Source: Hydractinia symbiolongicarpus (Eukaryota > Cnidaria > Hydrozoa > Anthoathecata > Hydractiniidae). From it: DNA of 64,000 nt. Numbering within the stretch: position 1 is the stretch's first letter; each line of letters opens with the position of its first letter. The notes under the pieces are model-generated. The model was given only the letters and a program-made list of their open reading frames with translations, did no database searches and was not told where the DNA came from. Location of the stretch: contig NC_079877.1 in assembly GCF_029227915.1 (NCBI RefSeq), forward strand, positions 32,019,851-32,083,850. The letters are read 5' to 3'. The translations under genes and the position numbers were made by a program. Below, piece after piece: positions 14,401 to 24,674 of the stretch.

Positions 14401-15999
14401 GATTTCCAGCAATCATGTAAAATTAAGAAGAATGTTATTTTTTGTAGTCAAAATGACTCACTTATCACATTTATAAGGTCACAGTCCAAAATCAGTTCAA
14501 TTAAGTCCCACAGTCAATCGTTTCACTGTTAAAAGCGATGCAAACTAGTAATATGAGAAAAATATTGCTAAATACATGTTGGTACGAATATGCGACGACA
14601 CCGTTGTAACTCAAACGGATTGACACCGTTAGAAAGTCAATGAAATGGAGTTTTCGAAACTGTCTCTATTTCTTCAGCGCGAACTAACAACTAGGATTCG
14701 TCCCACAGTAAAAAATGACTTATTTATTTAAGTTTTTAAATGAAGAGCTTCCACTGCGCCAAGTGTAATCGCTGAGTTCCAACAATCATGTCAAAATAAG
14801 AAGAATGTTTTTTCTTGGAGTCCAGTTGGCTCACTTATCACATTTATAAGGTCACAGTCCAAAATCAGTTCAATTAAGTCCCACAGTCAATCGTTTCACT
14901 GTTAAAAGCGATGCAAACTAGTAATATTAGAAAAACATCGCTATATACATGTTGGTACAAATATGTGACCCAACCGTTGTAACTCAAACGGACTGACACC
15001 GTTAGAACGTTATTGAAATGTAGTTTTTGAAACTGTCGCTATTTTTTCAGCGCGCGACAACGGCTACGATTGGTCCCACAGCAAAGAATGACTTATTTAT
15101 CTAAATTATTAAATGAAGCGCTACCACAGCGCCCAATGTAATCGCTAAGTTCCGGCATTCACGTCAAATTAAGAAGAATGTTATTTCTTGGAGTCCAATT
15201 GTCTCATTTATCACATTTATCAGGTCACAGTCCAAAGTTAGTTGAATTAATTCCCACAGTCAATCGTTTCACTGTTAAAACAAATACAACTTAGTAATAT
15301 CGGAAGAAAATCACTAGATACATGTTGGTACGAATATGTGACGCAACCGTTGTAACTCAAACGGACTGATACAGTTAGAACGTCATTGAAATGTAGTTTT
15401 TGAAACTGTCGCAATTTTTCAGCGCGCGATAACGGCTAGGATTGGTCCCACAGTACAAAGTGACTTATTTATCTTAATTTTTAAATAAAGCGTTACCACA
15501 GCGCCCAGTGTAATCAGTGAGTTCCATCAATCATATCAAGCTAAGAAGAATGTCATTTCTTGTAGTCAAAATGCCTCATTTATCACATTTATAAGGTCAA
15601 AGTCCAAAATCAGTTCAATTAAGTCCCACAGTCAATCGTTTCACTGTTAAAAGCGATGCAAACTAGTAATATGAGAAAAACATCGCTATATACATGTTGG
15701 TACAAATATGTGACCCAACCGTTGTAACTCAAACGTACTGACACCGTTAGAACGTTATTGAAATGTAGTTTTTGAAACTGTCGCTATTTTTTCAGCGCGC
15801 GACAACGGCTACGATTGGTCCCACAGAAAAGAATGACTTATTTATCTAAATTATTAAATAAAGCGCTACCACAGCGCCCAATGTAATCGCTAAGTTCCGG
15901 CATTCACGTCAAAATAAGAAGAATGTTATTTCTTGGAGTCCAATTGTCTCATTTATCACATTTATAAGGTCACAGGCCAAAGCTAGCTCAATTAAGCTC

Positions 16000-18900
16000 C
16001 ACAGTCAATCATTTCATTGTTAAAAGCGATATAACTTAGAAATAGCGGAGAAATGTCACTAAATACATGTTGTAAGAATATGTGACGCAACCGTTGTAAA
16101 TTAAACGGATTGATACCGCCAAAAAACCAATTAAATGTAGTTTTTGAGAATGCCTCTATTTCTTCAGCGCGTGCTAACGGCTAGGATTGGTCCCACAGTA
16201 AAAAATGACTTATTTATCTTAATTTTTAAATAAAGCGCTACCACAGCACCCAGTGTAATCGCTGAGTTCCAGCAATCATGTCGAATTAAGAAGAATGTTA
16301 TTCCTTGGAGTCCAATTGTCTCATTTATCACATTTATCAGGTCACAGTGCAAAGTTAGCTGAATTAATACCCACAGTCAATCGTTTCACTGTTAAAAGCG
16401 ATACAACTTAGTAATATCGGAAAAAATCACTAAATACATGTTGGTATGAATATGTGACGCAACCGTTGTAACTCAAACGGATTGACACCGATAGAAAATC
16501 AATGAAATGTAGTTTTTAAAACTGTCCCTATTTCTTCAGCGCGAACTAACGGCCAGGATTGGTCCCACAGTAAAGAATGACTTATTTATCTAAACTTTTA
16601 AATGAAGCGCTAGCACAGCGCCCAGTGTAATCGCTGAGTTCTGGCAATAACGTCAAATTAAGAAGAATGTTATTTCTTGGGGTCCAATTGTCTCATTTAT
16701 CACATTTATCTGGTTACAGTCCAAAGTTATTTCATTAAGTCCCACAGTCAATCGTTTCACTGTTAAAAGCGATGCAACCTAGTATAATGAGAAAATAACG
16801 CTAAATACATGTTAGTACGAATATGTGAGCCAACAATTGCAACTAAAACGGACTGACACTGTTAGAAGTTCAATGAAATGTATTTTTTGATGCTCTCCAT
16901 ATTTCTTCAGCGCGTGCTAACGGCCAAGATTGGTACCACAATAATTATGACTTATTTATCTAAGTTTTTAAATAAAGCACTACCACAGAGCCTAGTGTAA
17001 TTCCTGAAATGCAGCAATCATGTCGAATTAAGAAGAATGTTATTCCTTGGAATTAAATTGTCTCACTTATCACACTTATAAAGTTTCAGTCCAAAGTTAG
17101 TTCAATTAAGTCCCGCAGTCAATCGTTTCACTGTTAAAAGGGATGCAACCTAGTAATATTAGAAAAATATCCCTAAATACATGACGGTACGAATATGTGA
17201 CCCAACCGTTGTAACTCAAACGGACTGACACCGTTAGAAAGTCAATGAAATGTAGTTTTTTTACATGTCGCTATTTCTTCAGCGCCCGAAAGCGGCTAGG
17301 ACTGGTCCCACAGTGAAGAATGACTTATTTATCTAAATTTTTAAATGAAGTGCTACCACAGCGCCCGGTGTAATTGCTGAGTTCCGGCAATCATGTCAAA
17401 TTAAGAAGAATATTATTTCTTGGATCCAGTTGACTCACTTATCACATTTATAAGGTCACAGGCCAAACTTATTTCAATTGAGTTCCACAGGCATTCGTTT
17501 CACTGTTAAAAGTGATATAACTTAGTAATATCAGAAAAATATCACTAAATACATGTTGGTACGACTATGTGACACAACCGTTGTAACTCAAACGGATTGA
17601 TACCGCCAAGAAGTCAATGAAATGTAGTCTTTTAGAATGTCTCTATTTCTTCAGCGCATGCTAACGGCCAGGATTGGTCCCACAGTAAAAAAAGACTTAT
17701 TTATCTAAATTTTTTAATAAAGTGCTACCACAGAGCCTAGTGTAATTCCTGAAATCCAGCAATCATGTCGAATTAAGAAGAATGTTATTCCTTGGAGTCC
17801 AATTGGCTCATTTATCACATTTATAAGGTCGCAGTCCAAAGTTACATCAATTAAGTCCCAGAGTCAATCGTTTCACTGTTAAAAGCGATATAACTTAGTA
17901 ATATCCGAAAAATATCACTAAATACATGTTGGTGCGAATATGTGACGCAACCGTTGTAACTCAAACGGATTGATACCGGCAAGAAGTCAATGAAATGTAG
18001 TTTTTGAGAATCTCTTTATTTCTTCAGCGCGTGCTAACGACTAGGATTGGTCCCACGGTAAAGAATGACTTATTTATCTAAATTTTTAAATGAAGCGCTA
18101 CCACAGCGCCCAGTGTAATCGCTGAGTTTCGTCAATCATGTCAAATTAAGAGGAATGTTACGTCTTGGAGTCCAATTGTCTCACTTATCACACTTATAAG
18201 GTCACAGTCCAAAATCAGTTCAATTAAGTCCCACAGTCAATCGATTCACTGTTAAAAGCGATGTAGCCTAGTAATAGCGAAAAAATATGGCTAAATACAT
18301 GTTGGTACGAATATGTGACGCAACCGTTGTAACTCAAACGTTTGATACCGCTAGAAATTCAATGAAATGTAGTTTTTGAAACTATTCTTATTTATTCAGC
18401 GCGTGCTAACGGCCAAGATTAGTCCTACAGTAATTATGACTTATTTATCTAAGTTTTTAAATGAAGCGCTACCACAGCGCCCAGTGTAATCGCTGAGTTT
18501 CGGCAATCATGTCAAATTAAGAAGAATGTTATTTCTTGGAGTCCAATTGTCTCACTTATCACACTTATAAAGTTTCAGTCCAAGGTTAGTTCAATTAAGT
18601 CCCGCAGTCAATCGTTTCACTGTTAAAAGGGATGTAGCCTAGTAATAGCGAAAAAATATGGCTAAATACATGTTGGTACGAATATGTGACACAATCGTTG
18701 TAACTCAAACGGACTGACACCGTTAGAAAGTCAATGAAATGTAGTGTTTTAACCTGTCGCTATTTCATCAGCGCGCGATAGCGCCTAGGATTGCTCCCAC
18801 AGTAAAGAATGACTTATTTATCTACATTTTTGAATGAAGTGCTACCACAGCGTCCGGTGTAATCGCTGAGTTGCGGAAATCATGTCAAATTAAGAAGAAT

Positions 18901-19326
18901 GTTATTTCTTGGACTCCAATTGTCCTATTTATCACAGTTGTCAGGTCACAGTCCAAACTTAGTTCAATTAAGTCCCACAGTCAATCGCTTCACTGTTAAA
19001 AGCGATGTAGCCTAGTAATAGCGAAAAAATATTGCTAAATACATGTTGGTACGAATATGTGACGCAACCGTTGTAACTCAACCGTTTAATACCGCTAGAA
19101 ATTCAATGAAATGTAGTTTTGGAAATTATTCTTATTTATTCAGCGCGTGCTAACGGCCAAGATTAGTCCCACAGTAATTATGACTTATTTATCTAAGTTT
19201 TTAAATGAAGCGCTACCACAGCGCCCATTATAATCGTTGAATTGCAGCAATCATGTCAAATTAAGAGGAATGTTATTTCTGGGAGTCCAATTGGCTCATT
19301 TATCACATTTATAAGGTCACAGTCCA
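16000..19326. repeat. Diverged inner-edge monomers of the left array
   Basis: Monomers toward the unique segment no longer follow the higher-order pattern and differ more from one another. Several carry edge-specific variants such as gatgtagcctagtaatagcg (about 18260, 18630 and 19005). The last partial monomer has cattataatcgttgaattg, ttaagaggaatg and tctgggagtcc, and stops at 19326 after ggtcacagtcca. The same variants reappear just inside the right array (about 42700-43010). Confidence 0.75.
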
Positions 19327-19414
19327 TCACCATCATTAAAGAATGTGTAGCGCATTAGGAGTTTCATTTCACTCTAGTTCTTGTAATGCTGGTTATGATT
19401 AGGACAATGCGAAA

Positions 19415-19591
19415 ATGCTTAAACAAGAATTTAATAAATTTGATCGTAACGTACGCGAAGCATTGGAAATACAGTTCCAGGACACCTCACCGCGTAGTGA
19501 ACATGGCCTTAATCTAGACGATGGTCAGTATGTGACGACGAAATTCTTGAAGCCAATGTTCGCGTACCTTAAACGGAAGTCGTTACAGTGA
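19415..19591 (+). pseudogene. Short coding remnant, possible GIY-YIG retroelement tail
   Basis: A 58-codon ATG-to-TGA frame with a composition unlike the surrounding AT-rich DNA, rich in charged and polar residues. It contains REALEIQFQDTSPRSEHG followed by a GLNLDDGQYVTTKF stretch. The pattern 'REALEIQ ... LN-D-G' resembles the tail that follows GIY-YIG endonuclease domains in some Penelope-like or related retroelements. This is a recollection of family shape and has not been checked. No GIY-YIG core is visible upstream, because satellite begins 88 bp before the ATG. The piece could equally be the last exon of another gene. Confidence 0.35.
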
Positions 19592-20782
19592 CGTCGTTTT
19601 GATGTCAATGTAATGACAACCGTTAAAAAATTTTGTATAGTCTGATTAAGACCTCCAATATGGAGGTCGAAATATTACCATAAAAGTATATATGCTGAAC
19701 GACCATGTATATGTTTCTTTAAAGTATATGTAATGTACATTTTCTACTCAACTTAAAAAACGATTATCTTTTTCATATTTTGGACATATATATATATATA
19801 TCTTTCACTGATGCCAAGTTTTAATTTTCCTGTATTCATACGTCATATGGAATTATGAAATTCTGTGTGTATTTGCACATTTTTAAGATTCTTAATTGCG
19901 TAAGGTATATAAATACAGTATTTTTTCAAAAAATGAAATTAAAAGAACTACAAAATAACATAATTTTTTAGATCGTTTTTCACTGAAACAGCAAAAAAAA
20001 TTGTTGTCCAACACAAAATACACAAGGGTTTCGACTTGCACTCTAGGTTTACCTGTACTTTAAGCATTCTCCCAATAAAAGTTGACCAAATAGCTAAAAT
20101 TGTGTTGTTTGAAATAACGTATTATGCATAATCTCTTCATAAGTTTATTAAAAAAAATAATGTTACTTATATATAAATCAAATTGCAAAAGTCAACACGT
20201 ATTTCTGGTTTATAACTATTATATATCCAAAACCTCTAGTGTAAAGTTATATCCCGCATAAAATTTCAATGTGCTATATTCTCTTTTATTGACCTTTTCA
20301 CAGTTTAAGTTGTTCACTTATTTTCTGTATTAAAAAAGGAAGTAAACGGAGTGAATTTAATAAGACCATGGGCATTATAAATATTTTGTATTTTCTAAAA
20401 AAAATGGTTTTAAGGCATGAAAATTTAGTAAGTTATTGCCAGTAACCCTACTTAAAACATATTGAATGATTTGTAACTTTTCTTAATTCATAACAGTTTA
20501 CTTCCATTTTTCAATTCTCAAAAAAGAGCATTGTAACAAAAGAAAGATTTATTTAAACAATAGTTAGTTAAAACTGTGAACTCTTGTATTGCCTAATTTA
20601 TTTAATGTTTTTAACATCATTTTTATTTTTTTATTCTGTATATGTTTTGTGACAACTGCTATTTTATAAAGGTTAGCCATGTTTGATGTTTGGTGCCTTA
20701 TTGTCTATCCTTATTCATAGGAAATACTTTTTCTTAGTTATAAAGATAAAGAACCAATATTGAACTAAACTGCTAGCTTGAC
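19592..20782. other. AT-rich non-coding stretch
   Basis: No coding-like frame was seen on either strand. It includes a short (TA)n run at about 19785-19801 and many A/T homopolymers. If the downstream SET exons have a nearby promoter it would lie here, but no specific element can be identified. Confidence 0.5.
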
Positions 20783-20806
20783 ATGAACGCTGCTAGGAAA
20801 TATCCA
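20783..20806 (+). CDS. Candidate first exon of the SET gene
   Basis: ATG followed by eight codons (MNAARKYP), ending at a strong donor cca|gtgagt. The exon ends in phase 0, and the first clear SET-gene exon at 21194 begins in phase 0, so the two can be joined. The ATG frame stays open through the donor to 20971, so an unspliced 62-codon reading is also possible. This is a guess based on a donor consensus and phase agreement. Confidence 0.35.
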
Positions 20807-21193
20807 GTGAGTGAATTCATTTTTCATGGGGAAATGGAAAGTGATTTTCAATATAATAAACTAGTCAATAAGGCCCGTGGAGAAATCCACTTAGGCAGGA
20901 GGGACAATGTAAAAATTGGTTATTTTAGACCTTTTGCTGATGTCAGCAGTGCATATGAAAAAACGAATTGACGAAATTCATTTTATCCGTTGTCTCTATT
21001 GTGTAGAGCTTGACACGCTCATGTAGAGAATGTATGTGAATGTATGTGATTTTGATGAACGGTTAATGATATATAAGGGTTTAAAAATTATGCTGACGTC
21101 AGCAAAGACCCGCGAAAACAAAAAAAAATTACTTCAAATTATAGCCTTCATCATTGTCATGTCTCATGTGATGAGAGCTTTATCTATTTTTAG

Positions 21194-21932
21194 AAACGAA
21201 CACAGATTGACCCTTGGCAAGCATTAATAGAGAAAGGAGATCCTGAGGAGGGTTTCCAAAAATATTATATTCATTCAAAAATTGGTTTGTAGCTATACCT
21301 TATTATTTGTAAGCATTGCGAATAAACATTATTTAAAATCTTATGATATTTTTTAGGTTTTGGAGTGTTCGCATCAAATGAATATAAGGAAAATTCTCCA
21401 CTACTCCTTTACAGGGGAGAATTGATAACCCAGGAGGAGGCTCGGAAAAGATACCAGAACTATCAAGAGGAAGGGCTGGGAAACTACTTGTTTGACTTTA
21501 ATAGCAATGGTGAAAAATTATGGTAATAGGACACAATTTTGATGTAATATGTTCCAGGTTGTTTTGTATTTTACTAAAAGGAATACATAAGATAACAATG
21601 TATATATTACAAGACAGGATATTGCAGCTTTTGGTAATGGTACACAAATGTTGTCTAAAAACTCTAATTCAAGATATTTTAAACTTTGTTTCTAATCCGT
21701 AAATAGTATCTGAATAGTTTTTCTACTATATTTAAGCATTGATGCCACACATTCCAACTGCTTGGCGAGATTCGTGAATGATGCCCCATCCCGGTGTGCC
21801 AATTGTAAAATGGTGTTACTGGTTCGTGACAAAGTGCCGTATCTAGGCTTAAAGTCTCTAAAACTCATAAAGACTAATGAAGAGCTTAGATACGATTATG
21901 GTGACAAATGCATGTTGTCTTGGAGAAAGCAG
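21194..21932 (+). CDS. SET-domain lysine methyltransferase module (KMT5A/PR-Set7-like), three exons
   Basis: Three exons join in frame: 21194-21284 (after a ttttag acceptor), 21357-21522 and 21737-21932, with introns of 72 and 214 bp and GT..AG ends. The joined product of about 150 residues reads as a complete SET domain. In order it has KIGFGVFAS, then LLLYRGELIT with an EEARKR helix, then NYLFDF, then LCIDATHSN, then LARFVNDAPSRCANC, and finally EELRYDYGD. This order, and the spacing to YDYG, fits the KMT5A (H4K20 monomethylase) class, which transfers methyl groups from S-adenosylmethionine to histone lysine. One oddity is that the usual Asn-His pair of the cofactor-binding motif is Asn-Asp (VND). 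The pre-SET and post-SET cysteine clusters of other SET families are absent, as in KMT5A. No stop or frameshift was seen in these three exons. It lies upstream of, and on the same strand as, the DBF4-like and recombinase modules. Confidence 0.85.
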
Positions 21933-22004
21933 GTAATTTATTAACTCTAAGGAACTTTACTGTTATTTTGCTTTACAAATATTTACTGCATTTTTTTCTT
22001 ATAG

Positions 22005-22676
22005 AAGAACTTGTGTGTACCATTACATTTAAAAGATATAAAGAATCAGGTAAACATCATTATTTCTTGTATTGTACAAAAGTAAAAAGTAAAAAATTTA
22101 AAGATCCAGAGAAGCAAATATTCTCACCAGGATTCTATAATTTCAATTCAAGTTATTATTGATGTCAAATATTCTTGCACACAAAGCAGTTGTTTGGATT
22201 TTTGTGATCACAAAAAGAAATCTATTCTTGAGCTGTGATTTAAAAGAAGTTTCATTGTGAATTCATGTTTTCTATATTTGCACAAACAAAGTCAATTTTT
22301 TTCTTGCCTACTGCATGTTAAACTCGCATATTATCAAGGCTCAAGAAAATTAGTGTGTTCAAGGTTCTGCTTCTGTTCTTTCTTCCACTACAAGTTATCA
22401 ATAGAATTTCTCTTCCTGAGCACCATATACATTTTTAAAAGAAGAAACATATTTTATTTCAGGGTAATCAAAAGCTGCAGCAGAGTTCCAAGGTAATGTA
22501 GCTACTGTAACATGAAGTTCTTTGAGAGTCATTTTCTACTTTGGTGTTCAGTTGCATTTCTTGGCAATACTTCCACTTTTTCACAGTTCCTGTTGATTTT
22601 AAATTTTTGTCACTAGGTTTTAAAATTAATTGCACCTGTTAACATGGCATCTGTTTCTTGTGCTAACGTTGGCAAA
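22005..22676 (+). CDS. Short phase-0 exons following the SET domain
   Basis: Three short open segments have good splice sites and are all phase 0 at both ends. The first is 22005-22049 (KNLCVPLHLKDIKNQ, acceptor cttatag, donor gtaaac). The second is 22463-22492 (GNQKLQQSSK, acceptor tttcag, donor gtaatg). The third is 22617-22676 (VLKLIAPVNMASVSCANVGK, acceptor cactag, donor gtaagt). The SET module also ends in phase 0 at 21932, so all can be joined to it in frame. They would encode a low-complexity, non-catalytic linker. I recognise no domain. Individually such short exons are weak evidence, and the support comes from the consistent phases. Confidence 0.45.
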
Positions 22677-23251
22677 GTAAGTTATAGTTCACTTCCTTTA
22701 TTTTTTTTTGTTTTAAGTTTTAATTTTTAAGTTGATTGAATTTAGATGTCTAAATTCGTACCAACAGTAGGTACCGCATAATATTAGATCTTAAAGCAAT
22801 GTTCTTTAAAAATGCTTTATTCAACAATGGTTCTGTTTGTTAGAGTGATTATGTGATGGATATCATAATATACGAAATATAGTCTTTCTCAGATTGGTTA
22901 AATGCGAGTAGTTAGATTAGTTAATATGAACTAAAATAATATATTTAAACGTTAAAGTAATTTTTATCCTTACATATCATAACATTAGAAGAAGAATATA
23001 TCTTCCTTCAAGTGATTTTTTTATTTAGTAGGTATCCTTAAAGCTAGTTGAGTTTTTTAAAACTTTTAGTCGTTTAATCAGTAGCATCTAAGATAGTATA
23101 TTTTGACGAAATACCTGGGTTTTTTAAAAAGTGAATATAGTAGTGGAAAAAGCAGTATTGAGTAAGACTACAGTATTACAGATTCATAAAGGAGGAAGAA
23201 GGAACTCCAACTAATCAAGATTAACAAAGACAAAGTGAATCATGTCAGAAG

Positions 23252-23768
23252 ATGAATAAAAGGAAGCCTGTTACTGATACTAAGAAGGTGTGTTTGTCAC
23301 CAGAAAAGATGTATCACAGCAAGTTTGAAAAAAGTGTTCATCATGCTTTGACATTCTGGAATCAGTTTTGCCCAAGGCTAGTTGTAAACAAACACCGGTA
23401 ATGATTATGGCTAGGCCTGTAACGAAAAGACGTTCACTGTGCACTGAATTAGTTGTTGACAGGGAAGATTACGCATATGATATTGAATGTGAAGAAAATG
23501 GTGATGCACATCTAAGAAGTGGCGAGAGTAAGAAGCAGTGGTAAAAAGTTTGTAGAGAACTTGGAAGTCTCTAAGCCTCCCAGTAAAAAAAGTAATGCGG
23601 GGCAGGGAAATAATATGCGGTGAGCTATCAAGGCAAGCTCGAAGAAGTTTTATATTATCACAAAGCTAATAAAACAATATCTTTTGGCAGAGAATGGGTC
23701 CGTTGATATCCTTCTGATAAGTTGCCTGATGCCTGAACTTGGATCTGGTAGAGTTAGTACTGATTTGT
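23252..23768 (+). pseudogene. Decayed coding block with compensating frameshifts
   Basis: Coding-like sequence runs from an in-frame ATG at 23252 (MNKRKPVTDTKKVCLSPEK) to a TAA at 23768. It changes frame at the A6 run at 23328-23333. From there it continues as KKCSSCFDILESVLPKASCK and then a TKRRSLCTELVVDRED stretch up to a TAA at 23542. It returns to the first frame around 23541-23547 as KKFVENLEVSKPPSKKSN. A TGA at 23621 follows directly after a CGG codon, in a context where CGA-to-TGA decay is plausible. Beyond it the frame stays open (KFYIITKLIKQYLLAENGSV) to 23768. Upstream, a TAA at 23222 interrupts the same frame. The composition is rich in K, E, S and D with no recognised domain. It lies between the SET and DBF4-like modules and could be the N-terminal part of the latter. 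Confidence 0.5.
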
Positions 23769-23783
23769 AATAAATTTGTACAG

Positions 23784-23926
23784 AAAAATTTTAAACCAAC
23801 TTTAGAAAAGTCTAAATTTGAGTACCGCAGAACACCAGAGGCTTTATTTCTTCAAAAGATTTCCTCTTTTATATCAGGACTGCAGACTTATATTCAAATC
23901 AACCAAAAAAGAAGATATATATATAT
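23784..23926 (+). CDS. Possible exon, unrecognised
   Basis: After a tttgtacag acceptor, the frame reads KNFKPTLEKSKFEYRRTPEA and continues with LFLQKISSFISGLQTYIQ. The composition is protein-like compared with the flanks. The 3' limit is uncertain: the first reasonable donor is at about 23927 (gtatat), inside a TA-rich run. No domain is recognised. It sits between the decayed block and the DBF4-like exons on the same strand. Confidence 0.35.
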
Positions 23927-24188
23927 GTATATTTTTAAAAAATCAACTATATGAAAAATTAACTTTACTTATACCTTTATCATAAAAAATCGGGAGTATA
24001 TCTCTCTAATTTTCACATTCTTTATAATTAATAATTCTAGCGAGCAAGAATAATTTCGAAGATATGCTTTAAAGATATAAAGCAGACCAATGTGTCTGTT
24101 TAAGCTGCGGGCCAGCTATGTCCATCTATATTGTTACGTACTTGTATGTTAGACGCTTTCTAACTTGCATACATTACACGCTCTTTAG

Positions 24189-24349
24189 AGAAATAGTGCA
24201 GATGATCTTAGTCAACCACCCAGAAAGGTATGTTCAGTGCTTCAGTGTACATTTTATTATTTATATATTTGTTAACAGATTTATTAGTGATGTTTATCTT
24301 TTATTCTTAGCTAAAAAAGATCTCCCATGCTAGTATTCTGAAACTGAAG
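24189..24349 (+). CDS. Two 39-nt phase-0 exons upstream of the DBF4-like motif M
   Basis: The exons are 24189-24227 (RNSADDLSQPPRK, acceptor ctctttag, donor gtatgt) and 24311-24349 (LKKISHASILKLK, acceptor ttcttag, donor gtatgt). Both are exactly 39 nt, and both are open only in phase 0. In cellular DBF4 the corresponding region between the BRCT-like motif N and motif M is poorly conserved, so no homology claim is made. Confidence 0.45.
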
Positions 24350-24534
24350 GTATGTATTATATCACTGAATTTCATTTCCTAATAATAAACTAGTAGCAAG
24401 CGCTGTTTTTATGTTGCATATTTCCCGAGATGTTAATATATAAAACTAGCATTCTTATTTATTAAATTTTTGTACGATTGCTTAATTAATAACTAAAGGT
24501 TTTGCTTGTTATTTCAATTTTATCAATGATTTTA

Positions 24535-24601
24535 TTGTAGGAAGGGCAAAAAACTGTAATTGAGGTTCTACCTCAATTACAGTTTTTTGCCCTACCTACA
24601 A
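24535..24601. repeat. Near-perfect 31-bp hairpin overlapping an exon-like interval
   Basis: The arms at 24535-24565 and 24571-24601 are inverted copies with one mismatch, separated by the five bases ttcta. The arms contain gggcaaaaaactgtaattg and its complement. The interval between the flanking AG (24539-24540) and GT (24603-24604) is 62 nt and is open in one frame as EGQKTVIEVLPQLQFFALPT. Its end phase does not join correctly to the next exon at 24675, so it may be an inverted duplication that broke an exon, a microRNA-like fold-back, or an unrelated palindrome. Confidence 0.9.
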
Positions 24602-24674
24602 GGTGAGCACACTTACAATGAGAAGTATAACCTTTTATCAATAAACGTGTATTGTGACACAATTATTTTTATAG

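Larger units (their letters stand above)
1..19326. repeat. Left satellite array, ~372-bp monomer
   Basis: Head-to-tail tandem satellite. The recurring landmark cgctgagttccagcaatc starts at 4, 378, 750 and 1121 and continues across the block, giving a monomer of about 371-374 bp and roughly 52 monomers. Each monomer contains, in order, the landmark, a segment around cccacagtcaatcgtttcac, one around gaatatgtgacgcaaccg, one around ctaacggctaggattggtcc, and an A/T-rich end with aaagcgctaccacagcgccc. Neighbouring monomers differ by point changes and small indels. No open frame of meaningful length persists, and the short ORFs inside are chance. The family is not one I can name. A centromeric or other heterochromatic location is possible but is only inference. 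Confidence 0.97.

Noticed and set aside
16164-16352. 62-codon minus-strand frame in the satellite
   Set aside because: It falls within one satellite monomer and is not kept in neighbours.
21030-21227. 65-codon frame overlapping the first SET exon
   Set aside because: It is in a different frame from the SET domain and contains the intron and acceptor.
22257-22496. 79-codon frame rich in Phe, Cys and Ser
   Set aside because: The composition is that of translated AT-rich DNA. The only supported coding part is the 30-nt exon at 22463 in another frame.
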